A DNA stretch of 64,000 bases. It comes from Veillonella sp. VA139 (GTDB taxonomy: Bacteria > Bacillota > Negativicutes > Veillonellales > Veillonellaceae). The translations under genes were made by a program, and so were the position numbers. The notes below the pieces were generated by a model. It saw only the letters and a program-made list of their open reading frames with translations. It was not told the origin of the DNA and ran no database searches. This document shows positions 9,217 through 21,511 of this stretch, piece by piece. Positions within the stretch are counted from its first letter, which is position 1. Every line of letters starts with the position of its first letter. Location of the stretch: contig NZ_RQVL01000010.1 of assembly GCF_003992005.1 (NCBI RefSeq), positions 1 through 64,000 on the forward strand, in the 5' to 3' direction.

Positions 9217-11661
9217 TTATCGTAAAGTGCAACCTTTGTCTGCTAATTTTGCTAACATCGCTTGGATTCTATCTTCAATATCAGCATCTACTAATGTACC
9301 TTCATGAGAACGGAAAGACACGGTATACGCCAAGCTACGATAACCTTCTTGAATATGTTCCCCTTCGTATACGTCAAAGATACGAACACTTTCAAGATAT
9401 TCGCCACCTTCTTGTTCCATCACTGCCAAGATGTCACCCGCTTGTACTGTGTTTGGTGCCACAATGGCCAAGTCACGACTTGTGCCAGGGAATTTAGAAA
9501 TTGCTGTAAAAGAAATTCCTTTGCGGTTCACTTGTAACAATGCTTCTAAATCCATTTCAAATAAATATGCTTTACCACTAATGTCATAATGACTTGCTAC
9601 TTGTGGATGTAGTTCACCAAAGCGTACAATTTCAACACCCTCTACGGAGATACTAGCACTCACACCTGGATGTAAATAATACTCTTTACTTCTACTAATT
9701 GCATAATTTTCAACACCAAGATTTACTAATACAGATTCAATAATACCTTTTAGATCATAGAAGTCTACATTTCTAACCGGTACATTCCATTCTTGGCGAT
9801 CCCATTTGCCTAGGATAACCCCTGCTGCCATCATGCGTTCGTTTGGCAATTCTGTAAGCGGCAATGCCTTAGGTTCGTACACGGCAGCTACTTCAAAAAC
9901 GGCTAAATCTAAATTCTTATGAGCTACATTTCGTTTTGCTGTTTCTAAGACGCTAGGTACCAAAGTAGTACGCATCACCGGGAACTCTTCGGAAATTGGG
10001 TTCAGAATAGGAATCGTTTGATGTCTTCTATCTGTTTCAGGAATTAACAAATCTTGTAAACTATCTTTATGCATGAAACTAAAAGTAATAATTTCATCTA
10101 AACCAGCTTCAGCCAAAGCATGTTTTACATCATGTACTAATGCATGCATAGGAGATACTGTTCCCGTTTGGATTCGTGCCAATGGCGTAGTAGGTGCAAT
10201 ATTATCATAGTTGTGAATGCGTGCTACTTCTTCTGCAATATCTGGCATGCCTGTTACATCATCACGCCAAGATGGAATAGTAGCCACTAATGCCTCACCA
10301 TCAACTTTCACGGCGAAGGATAAAGTTGTTAGGATAGTAATCATCTCTTCTTCTGCAATATTAGTACCTAAATACGAATTCACAGCTGCGCTTGTGAAAG
10401 ACACTGTACGCACTTCTTTTGGCGCTGCATATACATCAATCACACCTTTTGCTACTACAGCACCTGGTGTAATATCCAACAACAATTGTGCTGCCCGCTC
10501 TAACGCTAGTGGTGTCACTTCGCTATTCACACCACGTTCAAAACGGCCAGATGCTTCAGAGCGTAAACCTAATGCACGAGATGTACGGCGAATAGAGGCA
10601 CCATTGAATACAGCAGCTTCTAACACTACTGTTGTTGTTTCAGTGGATACTTCACTATCCGCACCACCCATGACACCAGCAACCCCTACAGGACGAGTAG
10701 CATCAGCGATAACAAGCATAGTATCTGTTAATGTACGATCATTGCTATCTAAGGTTTGAATCACTTCGCCTGCTGTTGCTTTACGAGCCACTAAACTATG
10801 TCCATGAAGATGATCATAGTCGTAAGCATGCATTGGTTGACCTAATTCTAACATCACATAATTCGTTACGTCCACCACATTATTGATAGGACGAATACCA
10901 CAATTACGCAAACGATTTTGTAGCCATAATGGAGATTTTTGAACTGTTACGTTTTCAATCAAACGTCCCATGAAACGAGAGCATAACTCTGTATCAGCAA
11001 TAGAAATATTCAAACGACCTTCAATAGATGGTCCCTCTTCTTGGACGGTTACCTCTGGGAATGTAGCTTCTGTTTTATCTAATACGGCAAATTCACGGCT
11101 TAAACCAACCATGGAGAAACAATCTGCACGGTTTGGCGTCAACTCAAATTCATAGACTACATCGTTAAGACCTAGTACTTCTTTTACATCTTGTCCAATA
11201 GCTGTGTCTTCAGGGAAAATGTAAATACCTGTCGCTTCTTCTGGCAATACTACATCTGTGGATAAGCCGAACTCAGCCACAGAGCAGAACATGCCTTCCG
11301 ACACTTCTCCACGAAGTTTACCTTTTTTAATTTCTGTGCCATCTGCTAAACGAGATTTATGGTACGCTACAGGAACGATTTGTCCCACTGCCACATTGGT
11401 TGCCGCTGTTACGATTTGTTTCGTCACAGGCTCCCCTTCTTCTGTTAAGCATTCCACTTGGCATACTTGTAATTTATCTGCATCAGGATGTTTCGTAATT
11501 TCTACGATTTTTCCTGTGTATATTTTTTTAATACCTGTATCACAGTTGATTACTTCTTCTACTGGAATACCTGCTTGTGTTAAGGCATCTGCAAACTCTT
11601 GAGGGTTCTCGCCAAAATTCACAGATACATAGTCTTTCATCCATTGTAAACTAGCTTTCAC
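9217..11661 (-). CDS. pheT: Phenylalanyl-tRNA synthetase beta subunit
   Basis: Beta chain of the alpha2-beta2 PheRS, 814 residues as expected. Domains in order: EMAP-type tRNA-binding OB fold (about 40-150), B3/B4 editing region (about 210-380), B5 (about 405-475), the catalytic-like core, and a C-terminal ferredoxin-fold anticodon-binding domain (about 720-814). It starts nine bases after pheS on the same strand, the standard pheST pair. No T-box or leader peptide is visible ahead of the pair. Confidence 0.97.
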   Translation of the reverse strand: MKASLQWMKDYVSVNFGENPQEFADALTQAGIPVEEVINCDTGIKKIYTGKIVEITKHPDADKLQVCQVECLTEEGEPVTKQIVTAATNVAVGQIVPVAYHKSRLADGTEIKKGKLRGEVSEGMFCSVAEFGLSTDVVLPEEATGIYIFPEDTAIGQDVKEVLGLNDVVYEFELTPNRADCFSMVGLSREFAVLDKTEATFPEVTVQEEGPSIEGRLNISIADTELCSRFMGRLIENVTVQKSPLWLQNRLRNCGIRPINNVVDVTNYVMLELGQPMHAYDYDHLHGHSLVARKATAGEVIQTLDSNDRTLTDTMLVIADATRPVGVAGVMGGADSEVSTETTTVVLEAAVFNGASIRRTSRALGLRSEASGRFERGVNSEVTPLALERAAQLLLDITPGAVVAKGVIDVYAAPKEVRTVSFTSAAVNSYLGTNIAEEEMITILTTLSFAVKVDGEALVATIPSWRDDVTGMPDIAEEVARIHNYDNIAPTTPLARIQTGTVSPMHALVHDVKHALAEAGLDEIITFSFMHKDSLQDLLIPETDRRHQTIPILNPISEEFPVMRTTLVPSVLETAKRNVAHKNLDLAVFEVAAVYEPKALPLTELPNERMMAAGVILGKWDRQEWNVPVRNVDFYDLKGIIESVLVNLGVENYAISRSKEYYLHPGVSASISVEGVEIVRFGELHPQVASHYDISGKAYLFEMDLEALLQVNRKGISFTAISKFPGTSRDLAIVAPNTVQAGDILAVMEQEGGEYLESVRIFDVYEGEHIQEGYRSLAYTVSFRSHEGTLVDADIEDRIQAMLAKLADKGCTLR

Positions 11662-11670
11662 GATAACCTC

Positions 11671-12693
11671 CTAGAATTGCGTTAAGAAACGTTTATCATT
11701 TTCATAGAATAAACGTAAATCATTAATACCATATTTCAACATTGCAATACGTTCTACGCCCATACCAAAGGCAAACCCTTGCACTTCATTTGGATCGTAA
11801 CCATTCAGCTTCAATACATTGGGATGGACCATACCACAACCAAGAATTTCTAACCACCCTGTATGGGAACATACACGGCATCCTTCACCGTGGCACATAC
11901 AACAAGAAATATCTACTTCTGCACTTGGTTCTGTGAAAGGGAAGAAACTTGTACGGAAACGTACAGCTGTATCTTCACCAAACATGTATTTCAAGAATAA
12001 TTCCAATGTTCCTTTCAAGTCAGAGAAGGTAATATTTTTATCAATAACAAGTCCCTCTACTTGATGGAATACTGGAGAATGTGTGGCATCATAGTCCCAA
12101 CGATATACTTTTCCCGGTGCGATCATGCGGATAGGTGCATTTGTTTCACTACGTTGTAATGTTCTAGCTTGTACTGGAGATGTATGGGTACGAAGCAATA
12201 CGGAATCGGTAATATAGAAAGAATCTTGCATATCACGAGCTGGATGATCTGCAGCTAAATTCAAGCATTCAAAGTTAAAATAGTCTGACTCAATTTCAGG
12301 ACCTTCTTCTACAGCATAGCCCATAGACACAAAAAATTGTTCAATTTCTCCATTGATTTTTGTTAATGGATGTAAATGGCCTTTACGAACAGGACGACCT
12401 GGCAATGTAATATCAATGGTTTCTTTTTCTAATTTAGCTGTAAGTACAGCAGCTTCCATTTGTTGTTGTACTGCATCTAAGGCTTCTTCCAACGCTACAC
12501 GCACTGTATTCACCAAGGCCCCCATAGCAGGACGCTCTTCTGGAGATAATTTCCCCAGTCCTTTTAATAAGGACGTAACTTCTCCCTTTTTACCTAAATA
12601 GGTAACACGAATATCTTGTAATTCCTGCAAGTTCGCAGCCCCTTGAATTTGGGCGATTGCCTTCTCTTGCAATGCTTGCAATTGTTCTTTCAT
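11671..12693 (-). CDS. pheS: Phenylalanyl-tRNA synthetase alpha subunit
   Basis: Catalytic class II subunit, 340 residues. An N-terminal coiled coil (first ~100) binds tRNA. Motif 2 is the FHQVEG region and motif 3 is GMGVERIAM near the C-terminus. A cysteine-rich stretch ([14 protein letters not shown]) lies in the middle and resembles the insert seen in many bacterial PheS proteins. It follows the thioesterase gene by 17 bases and precedes pheT, so all three are probably one transcript. Confidence 0.97.
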   Translation of the reverse strand: MKEQLQALQEKAIAQIQGAANLQELQDIRVTYLGKKGEVTSLLKGLGKLSPEERPAMGALVNTVRVALEEALDAVQQQMEAAVLTAKLEKETIDITLPGRPVRKGHLHPLTKINGEIEQFFVSMGYAVEEGPEIESDYFNFECLNLAADHPARDMQDSFYITDSVLLRTHTSPVQARTLQRSETNAPIRMIAPGKVYRWDYDATHSPVFHQVEGLVIDKNITFSDLKGTLELFLKYMFGEDTAVRFRTSFFPFTEPSAEVDISCCMCHGEGCRVCSHTGWLEILGCGMVHPNVLKLNGYDPNEVQGFAFGMGVERIAMLKYGINDLRLFYENDKRFLTQF

Positions 12694-12710
12694 TGATTCC
12701 TATCCTCCAA

Positions 12711-13163
12711 CTATTCTTCATCTAACAACGACCATGGTAATTCAGGTAATACCAAATCGTCAAGAACCATAAAGGTCCCACTTCCCATATAGACAAGTTC
12801 TCCCATATCATTATATAAACGACAGGATGTAACCATCGTACTTTGACCTTTGTGTTCCACATTGGATACACCACGGATTCTTGCATTTTTCGGCAATGAT
12901 TTTACAAAATTACCATTAATTTGCGCCGTTGTCACTTGCTTTCCTAGTGTAATACAAGCCAATCCCATGAGATAATCTGACAAACTCAGATGTACACCTC
13001 CGTACACATCGCCTCGCGGATTACTGTGCAATGCTTCTTCACTGTGAAAGTCTAGTTCCACATGTCCTGGTGACACATTCTTAAGTGTGACATGATGTAA
13101 CACCTCAAAAGGATGTGAACTTGTATGCTCTTGAAAGTATTCTAATAATGTTCTATGTTCCAT
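12711..13163 (-). CDS. PaaI-type hotdog thioesterase
   Basis: 150-residue single hotdog-fold protein. The pattern HSNPRGDVYGGVHLSLSD matches the PaaI/YbgC-like acyl-CoA thioesterase active-site region, with Asn near 49 and the GG-helix behind it. Substrate is unknown. It lies between ligA and pheS; that neighbourhood is housekeeping and gives no clue to the acyl group. The start follows an AAGG ribosome site. Confidence 0.8.
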   Translation of the reverse strand: MEHRTLLEYFQEHTSSHPFEVLHHVTLKNVSPGHVELDFHSEEALHSNPRGDVYGGVHLSLSDYLMGLACITLGKQVTTAQINGNFVKSLPKNARIRGVSNVEHKGQSTMVTSCRLYNDMGELVYMGSGTFMVLDDLVLPELPWSLLDEE

Positions 13164-13231
13164 ATAGTTAACCTTTCTAAGCTCATCTTTTTATTATAGA
13201 GGAAAGACTACCTCATTATCAATAGACCTGC

Positions 13232-15232
<2,001 letters not shown>

Positions 15233-17416
15233 TTATTTTTTTCGTATAGGAGCAAACTTAGCCATAATTTGTCGTAATCCTTGCATAGGGAACTCAATTT
15301 TTAATTTTACATTGGCTCCTTCACCGACTACATCCACTACCGTTCCTTCACCCCATTTAGCATGAATAGCAGTATCTCCCACAGTCCAATCTACTACCTG
15401 TGGATTACGAATCATAGGTTTTGTAACAGGTCGATTCGCTACAGATTGATGGAATGGTACATTTCGTTGTAATTCTTCCTTCACAGTTCGTTTTTGACGT
15501 ACTTCTTCTACAAGCTCACTGGGAATTTCTTTTAAGAAACGAGATGGTAAATACCCAGTAGTTTTACCAAATACAGTCCGTGTTGTGGCATTCGATACAT
15601 ATAACTCTTCTTCCGCTCGAGTAATCCCTACATAGGCAATACGACGCTCTTCTTCCACTTCTTCTGGATTCATCAACGTACGGCTATGAGGGAATAATCC
15701 TTCTTCTAAACCAGCTAAGAATACCACGGGGAACTCTAGTCCCTTTGCAGCATGCAACGTCATTAAGGTCACTTTGGATTCCTCTTGTTCAAAGGAATCT
15801 ACATCATTCACTAACGCCACTTGCTCAAGAAAGTCTTGCAGTGTGCCTTCTGGATTTGTATCCATAAACTCTTTGGCTACCGATACCAACTCACCAATAT
15901 TTTCCAATCGCGCTTGGTCTTGTGGGTCTGTACTATTTTCCAACTCTACTACATATCCAGTCCGATCTAATACGGCCTCAATAATACCTTGTACGGAAAG
16001 CTCTGTAGCCTCGTTAACTAAGGTAAAAATTAAACCCATAAAACCTTCTAACTTTTCTTTCGTTTTACCTTTTATCGTAGGAATTTGATTCAATTGACTT
16101 AATGTCATAAATAAAGAATTATTTGTTTCTCTTGCAAAATCTTGCAACTTTCCTACTGTAGTTAATCCAATACTACGTTTTGGTACATTAATAATACGTT
16201 GTAAGCAGATATCATCAAATGGATTGATTAAAATACGCAAGTACGCCAAAATATCTTTGATTTCTTTACGATCATAGAACTTGGTGCCTCCTACCATTGT
16301 ATAAGGAATACCCCGTTTAATCATGGATTCTTCTAGCACACGAGACTGTGCATTAGTACGATATAAAATAGCCATATCTCCATAACTACGATTGTGAATT
16401 TCCTTTTGTTTTTTGATGGTATCTCCTATGAAAGCTCCTTCTTCTTGCTCCGACTGGGCTTCAAAATGACGGATTTTTGCTCCATCACCTTTATCTGTCC
16501 ACAAGACTTTTTCAGGACGACCTTCATTATAATCAATAACAGCATTCGCAGCTTCTAATATGGTTTTTGTAGATCGATAATTTTGTTCTAGCTTGATCAA
16601 TTTTGCGTTAGGGTAATCTTTTTCAAAATCCAAGATATTTTGAATATCAGCACCACGCCAAGCATAGATACTTTGATCCACATCACCTACAACGCATAAA
16701 TTATTCCATTTAGAAGCTAATAAAGACGCCAATGTATACTGTGCATGGTTTGTATCTTGATACTCATCGATCATAATATAACGGAAACGATGACTGTGCT
16801 TTTCTAGTACCGTTGGATTTTCTTGTAATAATTTAACAGCTACTAGCAATAAATCATCAAAATCTAAGGCGTTATTTTTTCGCAATTCGGCTTCATAATA
16901 ATCGTACACCTTAGACACTTGTTGTGAATAAAAATCACGAGCTTCACTGCGGAAATCCTTAGCTAATTTCATTCTATTTTTTGCATCGCTAATCTGTGCT
17001 TGCATGGCGCCCACAGGATAGTACTTATCATCTAAATTTAGTGCTTTAATTGCTTGTTTAATCACTGCTTGAGAATCACTAGAATCGTAGATGGAAAAGT
17101 TTTTACTGTATCCCATGAAGGAATCTAGTTCAAAACGCAAAAATTTAGCACAAAAAGAATGGAATGTACTAAGCCAAATACGGTGTGCTGTATCCCCTAC
17201 TAAGGTTTCCACACGTTCTTTCATTTCTTTAGCCGCTTTATTGGTAAATGTAATGGCTAAAATTTCATAGGGGCTTACCCCTTGTGTCAACAAATAGGCG
17301 ATACGATATGTTAACACTCGTGTTTTACCTGATCCAGCGCCAGCCAATATAAGAAGAGGCCCTTCAGTTGCGTATACTGCCTCTTGTTGCTCTTTATTTA
17401 AACCGTCAAATATCAT
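15233..17416 (-). CDS. pcrA: UvrD/PcrA-type DNA helicase
   Basis: Superfamily 1A 3'-5' helicase used in repair and rolling-circle replication. From the chosen start it has 727 residues. Walker A GAGSGKT is at 26-32, Walker B is DEYQD, and the later helicase motifs (QNYRST, VTLMTLHAAKGLEF, YVGITRA) are intact. A 17-residue upstream extension is open, but the ATG at 17416 has GAGG five bases ahead, so I start there. The C-terminal ~70 residues resemble the PcrA tail that binds RNA polymerase. Confidence 0.95.
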   Translation of the reverse strand: MIFDGLNKEQQEAVYATEGPLLILAGAGSGKTRVLTYRIAYLLTQGVSPYEILAITFTNKAAKEMKERVETLVGDTAHRIWLSTFHSFCAKFLRFELDSFMGYSKNFSIYDSSDSQAVIKQAIKALNLDDKYYPVGAMQAQISDAKNRMKLAKDFRSEARDFYSQQVSKVYDYYEAELRKNNALDFDDLLLVAVKLLQENPTVLEKHSHRFRYIMIDEYQDTNHAQYTLASLLASKWNNLCVVGDVDQSIYAWRGADIQNILDFEKDYPNAKLIKLEQNYRSTKTILEAANAVIDYNEGRPEKVLWTDKGDGAKIRHFEAQSEQEEGAFIGDTIKKQKEIHNRSYGDMAILYRTNAQSRVLEESMIKRGIPYTMVGGTKFYDRKEIKDILAYLRILINPFDDICLQRIINVPKRSIGLTTVGKLQDFARETNNSLFMTLSQLNQIPTIKGKTKEKLEGFMGLIFTLVNEATELSVQGIIEAVLDRTGYVVELENSTDPQDQARLENIGELVSVAKEFMDTNPEGTLQDFLEQVALVNDVDSFEQEESKVTLMTLHAAKGLEFPVVFLAGLEEGLFPHSRTLMNPEEVEEERRIAYVGITRAEEELYVSNATTRTVFGKTTGYLPSRFLKEIPSELVEEVRQKRTVKEELQRNVPFHQSVANRPVTKPMIRNPQVVDWTVGDTAIHAKWGEGTVVDVVGEGANVKLKIEFPMQGLRQIMAKFAPIRKK

Positions 17417-17439
17417 AATACCTCTCTTGCATATAACAA

Positions 17440-17469
17440 GGGTGCGCTGTGTTTCACTACAACGCACCC
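17440..17469 (-). terminator. Terminator after the pyrophosphatase gene
   Basis: GGGTGCG and CGCACCC pair with extra inner pairs and are followed by TTGTTAT on minus. It sits in the 64 bases between ppaC and pcrA, so it ends the first and precedes the ribosome site of the second. Confidence 0.65.
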
Positions 17470-17480
17470 CCTATGATAAA

Positions 17481-18767
17481 TTAGCCTTTCATAGCACCCA
17501 CGATTGGTGGTACTACTTGTTTTTTACGGGATAATGTATGTTCTAAATATACTTCATTGTCCACAGGTTGTGCATTAAATGCGGCTGCTACCACATCATT
17601 CGCATCTCCAACAAAGATTAAGTTTGTTGCTTCTGTTAAGATATTGGTAATCATCAAATAGGATGCGCTATAGTTATTAGCACTGCGCAATGTTTCCATA
17701 GCTTTTAACAAGCATCCTTTACGACCCAAAATATCTGTTGTATCCATCACTTGGATTTGACCAATACTGATAATTTTACCATTCGCTTCAAATTCTTTTA
17801 AATCTGTACGCACGATTTTTTCATCGGAATAATCAGATACATCAGAACCAGCTTTCAATAAATCCATACCATATTCTTCTAAGTTAACACCAGCAATAGT
17901 TGCTAATTTTCTCGCTGTTTCTTTATCTTTTTCAGTGCAAGTAGGAGAACGGAATAATACTGTATCGGAAATGATGGCAGACAGCATCAAACCAGCAATA
18001 TTTTTAGGAATCTCTTGGCTATATTGCCAGTATAAATTAGCAAGAATTGTACAAGTACATCCTACAGTTTCATAATGAATGAAAATAGGATTGTCTGTTA
18101 CCAAACCACCAATACGATGATGATCGATATTTTCGATTAATTCTGCTTCTTCAATATCATCGATAATTTGTACTTTTTCATTGTGGTCTACCAACACTAC
18201 TTTAGTTTTTTGTTTTGGCGCTTCCACATTAGAACGAATGATACCTAAGTATGTACCATTGTCTACTACTGGATAGCCACCGATGTGGGAATTCGCTTTG
18301 AAGTCACGTAATTTTGTTTCTTTGCTAATCACTTGGCAAGAAGTTTTTGTACAAATCTCACCAGCTGTTACACCAGAGTTACCACCCATGGCAGCTTCTA
18401 AAGCATCAATTAAGCGTTGTGCCGTAATCGTACCTACATAGGCAGTACCATTTTCTACCACTGGAATGCGGTTCATTTCATATTGTTTACGCCATGCTAA
18501 CACATCTTGTAACGTTGCTTTTGCATCAACTGCGGGAATTGTTTCTAAAACATCTTCTACTGTTACAGCAAAAGAAGTTACGATTTCTGGATGTTCAAAG
18601 CCAAAATACTTTAACGCAAAAGATGTTTCTTTATTGGCTTGACCTGCACAAATTGGTTGTGCTGAAAAGCCCATTTGATTTTTTAAATTTGCATAAGAAA
18701 TTGCAGAACAAATAGAATCCGTATCTGGACTCTTATGCCCTGTTACTAAAATTGTATCTCTTAACAT
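17481..18767 (-). CDS. ppaC: Manganese-dependent inorganic pyrophosphatase with CBS domains
   Basis: Family II (DHH) pyrophosphatase that hydrolyses PPi. From the ATG at 18767, placed after AAGAGGTGAC, it has 428 residues. The N-terminal DHH part has GHKSPDTDS; DHHRIGG and the DHHA2-like C-terminus follow. About 120 residues are inserted after the first ~65 and read as two CBS domains, without room for the DRTGG domain of the longest relatives. Characterised CBS-PPases are inhibited by AMP/ADP and activated by ATP or Ap4A, so the enzyme probably senses energy state. Confidence 0.93.
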   Translation of the reverse strand: MLRDTILVTGHKSPDTDSICSAISYANLKNQMGFSAQPICAGQANKETSFALKYFGFEHPEIVTSFAVTVEDVLETIPAVDAKATLQDVLAWRKQYEMNRIPVVENGTAYVGTITAQRLIDALEAAMGGNSGVTAGEICTKTSCQVISKETKLRDFKANSHIGGYPVVDNGTYLGIIRSNVEAPKQKTKVVLVDHNEKVQIIDDIEEAELIENIDHHRIGGLVTDNPIFIHYETVGCTCTILANLYWQYSQEIPKNIAGLMLSAIISDTVLFRSPTCTEKDKETARKLATIAGVNLEEYGMDLLKAGSDVSDYSDEKIVRTDLKEFEANGKIISIGQIQVMDTTDILGRKGCLLKAMETLRSANNYSASYLMITNILTEATNLIFVGDANDVVAAAFNAQPVDNEVYLEHTLSRKKQVVPPIVGAMKG

Positions 18768-18850
18768 AATGTCACCTCTTATAATCATCACTTGAGTTAT
18801 ATATCAATGTTTCTTTATTATACCATAATCAGCCATAAAATGCATGCAAA

Positions 18851-18882
18851 AAAGACCCCATAAACAACAGTTTACAAGGTCT
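18851..18882 (-). terminator. Terminator after rpmF
   Basis: AAGACC...GGTCTT with an inner GTAAAC/GTTTAT stem, followed by TTTTTT on minus. It lies 16 bases beyond the rpmF stop. Confidence 0.85.
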
Positions 18883-18897
18883 TCTCATTCGTTCCTA

Positions 18898-19077
18898 TTA
18901 CGCATTTTTAGAAACTACTTGTTCTCCTTTGTAAGAACCACATGTTGGGCAAACGCGATGCGGCATCATTGGTTCGTGACATTGTGGACAAGCTACATAA
19001 CCAGGTACTTCTAATTTCCAATTAGCACGACGACGATCGCGACGGCATTTGGAAAGTCTACGCTTTGGTACTGCCAT
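18898..19077 (-). CDS. rpmF: 50S ribosomal protein L32
   Basis: 59-residue ribosomal protein. It begins [16 protein letters not shown] after Met, then has a zinc ribbon with CPQC and CPTC. The ATG at 19077 has a strong AAGGAGG eight bases upstream; a longer in-frame start at 19110 lacks one. It follows the yceD-family gene, the conserved bacterial order, and ends at a strong terminator. Confidence 0.97.
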   Translation of the reverse strand: MAVPKRRLSKCRRDRRRANWKLEVPGYVACPQCHEPMMPHRVCPTCGSYKGEQVVSKNA

Positions 19078-19109
19078 TATCTGCACCTCCTTAACATAAT
19101 CACTAGGCA

Positions 19110-19622
19110 TTAATCATCATTTTCTTCCTTCAGCAATGTTCTTAGCACTGCTAATCGAGGATCTACTACAAAGGATTCACAAGAGCATGGTGAAACATTT
19201 TGATCTGCTCCACACTGAACACACAATCCTTTGCAATCATCCTGACATAACACTTGAGAGGGCTCATTGATGATTAATGTTTCCCGAATGGTCTCCGTTA
19301 AATCAATTTCTTCCCCATCGAAAGAAATGATATCATCGTCTCCATTGTTGGAATGTGTAACACCAAAAATCTCTTCAAATGGAACAGTATGGGTATAATT
19401 AGTATCGGTTAAGCATCTTGAGCACTCATATTGTCCATTTGTTGTTATGGTACCATTCACCACATAATGTTGACCATCATAACGAAGCTCACCACTAATG
19501 GTTATATCATGACGGCTCCAAGGAAAAGCAGATACGTCACCAAGATCATTACCTGATGTCGTACATAGAAAAGGGACAATACGTCCAATCTGTTCTTTTG
19601 CTTGCTCTACTTGCAGTTTCAT
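19110..19622 (-). CDS. YceD/DUF177 family protein
   Basis: 170 residues. The family signature is visible: a paired cysteine site (CSRC near 84-87), then [13 protein letters not shown] and a C-terminal CSC before the DPRLAVL segment. YceD proteins nearly always precede rpmF and are linked to 23S rRNA accumulation. Here the gene ends about 32 bases before the L32 start. It probably heads a two-gene operon. Confidence 0.93.
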   Translation of the reverse strand: MKLQVEQAKEQIGRIVPFLCTTSGNDLGDVSAFPWSRHDITISGELRYDGQHYVVNGTITTNGQYECSRCLTDTNYTHTVPFEEIFGVTHSNNGDDDIISFDGEEIDLTETIRETLIINEPSQVLCQDDCKGLCVQCGADQNVSPCSCESFVVDPRLAVLRTLLKEENDD

Positions 19623-19740
19623 AATTTTACCTCGACTATACTATTATAGCTACCTATACTATCTTTGTCAAATGCTAGCCCCTATATGTTGTTAAGTTTT
19701 CATAAAACTCATACAAGACATAGCACTCAACTCTCATGTG

Positions 19741-19768
19741 AAAAAGAGCTCTCCTTATGGAGAGCCCT
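19741..19768 (-). terminator. Terminator after rubredoxin
   Basis: GCTCTCC/GGAGAGC stem with a 4-base loop, then TCTTTTTC on minus; 32 bases past the rubredoxin stop. Confidence 0.85.
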
Positions 19769-19799
19769 TATGTATGTGGATTAATTTATTGAAAATTAA

Positions 19800-19937
19800 T
19801 TACATTTCTTCGAATTGGTCTTTACCAACCCCACAAACTGGGCAAAGGTAATCAGCTGGTTGATCTTCGAATTTAACGCCTTCAACAGCTTCGTCGTAAA
19901 CCCAACCGCATACTACGCAAACGTATTTTTTATCCAT
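19800..19937 (-). CDS. Short-type rubredoxin
   Basis: 45-residue iron protein. The two CxxC knuckles are CVVCGW near 6-11 and CPVCGVG near 35-41. Most rubredoxins have 52-54 residues; this one lacks about seven in the loop between the knuckles, like the 45-residue rubredoxin of Desulfovibrio desulfuricans. The start at 19937 follows AAAGGTGGTG; the longer frame to 20036 has no rubredoxin-like sequence. It has its own terminator. In an anaerobe it likely feeds electrons to oxygen- or peroxide-reducing enzymes, partner not in the window. Confidence 0.93.
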   Translation of the reverse strand: MDKKYVCVVCGWVYDEAVEGVKFEDQPADYLCPVCGVGKDQFEEM

Positions 19938-20127
19938 TATGTGCACCACCTTTCGTACTAAAAGATTTGTCTCAGATACTTCATCTGTAAACAGTATACC
20001 ACTACAATCGAAAACTTTCAATATATTCTCAATCATTTTCTATGTTATTTTTGTATACCTATTTGCAAACTACGCATAGCAAATAAGTGGTACAACATGG
20101 TGAATCCCATCAACGAATGCCTATGTA

Positions 20128-20898
20128 TCACCAGCGTCGACTGGCACCGCCACCACCAGAGGCACCGCCACCAAACCCTCCGAATCCACCACCGCCAGAA
20201 CGACCAGATCCACCGCCTCCTCGTCCTGAAGCAAGGATCCACAACAAGGATTGTGTAATAGACCCTCCAAACACTGTGAAATCAAGGATTAGCAATAACA
20301 AAATGCCGCCACCAATTAATAGCATTTCAAAGGGGCTTAGCTCCACTACATTCTTATCTGTATATGTTTGACTACCATCAATGGTAACCCCATATTCTTT
20401 AGCGGTTTCACCAACTAATACAGCATAGGTATTGACTACACCCTTACCTATATGCCCTTGTTTAAAATGTGGGATCGTATAGTCATCTAAGATTTGACCT
20501 GCTTTCGCATCATTAATAGCACCTTCTAGGCCATAGCCAATCTCGATGCGCATTTGCTTATCTTTCAATGCCACTAAGAACAATATGCCATTATTGGTGT
20601 CTTTCTGTCCAACACCCCAGGACCGAAACACACGATTTGCATAGTCTGTTACATCCTCTCCGTCCAATGTGGGAACCAATAAAACAGCTATTTGCGCTTT
20701 CGTTTTCTTTTGCAGTTCCAAGCCCATGCGATTCATCGAATTGATTTCTTCTTTTGTCAGGGTCTGTGTTTGATCTAAGACATATCCATTTTTAGGGGGA
20801 TTAGGCACATCTAAAGCAAACACAGATAGACTCGCCAGACACATCCATATGGCGACCACTGCACAGCTGATATAAGCAGACCATGCGTATTTTTTCAT
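20128..20898 (-). CDS. TPM-domain membrane protein (YgcG type)
   Basis: 256 residues. A signal peptide (1-28) leads into a TPM domain (about 33-150), with PNPPKNGYVLDQT at its start and the EIGYGLEGAINDA motif. One membrane segment is near 178-200. The tail is almost pure Gly/Ser/Arg, ending SRRW. The family fold is phosphatase-like but its role is unsettled. It follows lemA by 58 bases; lemA and TPM genes pair widely. Confidence 0.9.
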   Translation of the reverse strand: MKKYAWSAYISCAVVAIWMCLASLSVFALDVPNPPKNGYVLDQTQTLTKEEINSMNRMGLELQKKTKAQIAVLLVPTLDGEDVTDYANRVFRSWGVGQKDTNNGILFLVALKDKQMRIEIGYGLEGAINDAKAGQILDDYTIPHFKQGHIGKGVVNTYAVLVGETAKEYGVTIDGSQTYTDKNVVELSPFEMLLIGGGILLLLILDFTVFGGSITQSLLWILASGRGGGGSGRSGGGGFGGFGGGASGGGGASRRW

Positions 20899-20956
20899 CA
20901 GCCTCCCACCTTTCTTATTCCTTTACTTCCTCATCCTATTCTATTCCATAGCAACA

Positions 20957-21511
20957 TTAGAACTGTACTTTCGGTGCACTTTGCGCCCCTTGGTCTGCTT
21001 CAAAATATGGTTTTACTTGAAAGCCCATAGGACTAGCAATTAAGGATGTAGGCAAGGTACGAATCTTCATGTTGTAGGCTTGTACACTGCCATTATAATC
21101 TTTACGTGCCACCGCAATACGATTTTCAGTACCCGCTAATTCATCTTGTAAAGCTCTGAAATTTGCATCTGCTTTTAAGTTAGGATAATTTTCTACTACC
21201 ACTAGCAAACGACTTAAGGCGCTACTCAACTCTTGATTTGCTTTTGCTGTTTCTTCTACTGTCTTGGCACCGCCTAATTTAGCACGTGCATCTGCTACCG
21301 CTTGGATGGTTTCTTTTTCATGGGTCGCATAGCCTTTCACCGTATTCACTAAGTTCGGGATTAAATCAGAGCGGCGTTGTAATTGTGTTTGCACTTGTGC
21401 CCATTGCCCATTCACTTGTTCTTCCGTTTGTACTAATCCATTGTAGGAACTAAATATCCAAATTAAAAGAATACCTACAATACCTAAACCAATTAACCAT
21501 GACTTTTTCAT
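20957..21511 (-). CDS. lemA: LemA family protein
   Basis: 184 residues. One N-terminal membrane segment (about 5-22) and a long alpha-helical domain with the family pattern NGQWAQVQTQLQRRSDLIPNL at about 34-54 and VVVENYPNLKA near 105. Membrane-anchored; function not well established. It is first in the lemA-TPM pair and is transcribed divergently from the fabK-like gene. Confidence 0.95.
   Translation of the reverse strand: MKKSWLIGLGIVGILLIWIFSSYNGLVQTEEQVNGQWAQVQTQLQRRSDLIPNLVNTVKGYATHEKETIQAVADARAKLGGAKTVEETAKANQELSSALSRLLVVVENYPNLKADANFRALQDELAGTENRIAVARKDYNGSVQAYNMKIRTLPTSLIASPMGFQVKPYFEADQGAQSAPKVQF

Noticed and set aside
10217-10759. 180-codon plus-strand frame opposite pheT
   Set aside because: Antisense shadow of a strongly supported gene, with no ribosome site or recognisable domain.
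11662-13231. T-box leaders for pheS and tyrS
   Set aside because: Both genes follow other genes by 14-17 bases; no specifier stem or the conserved T-box sequence was seen.
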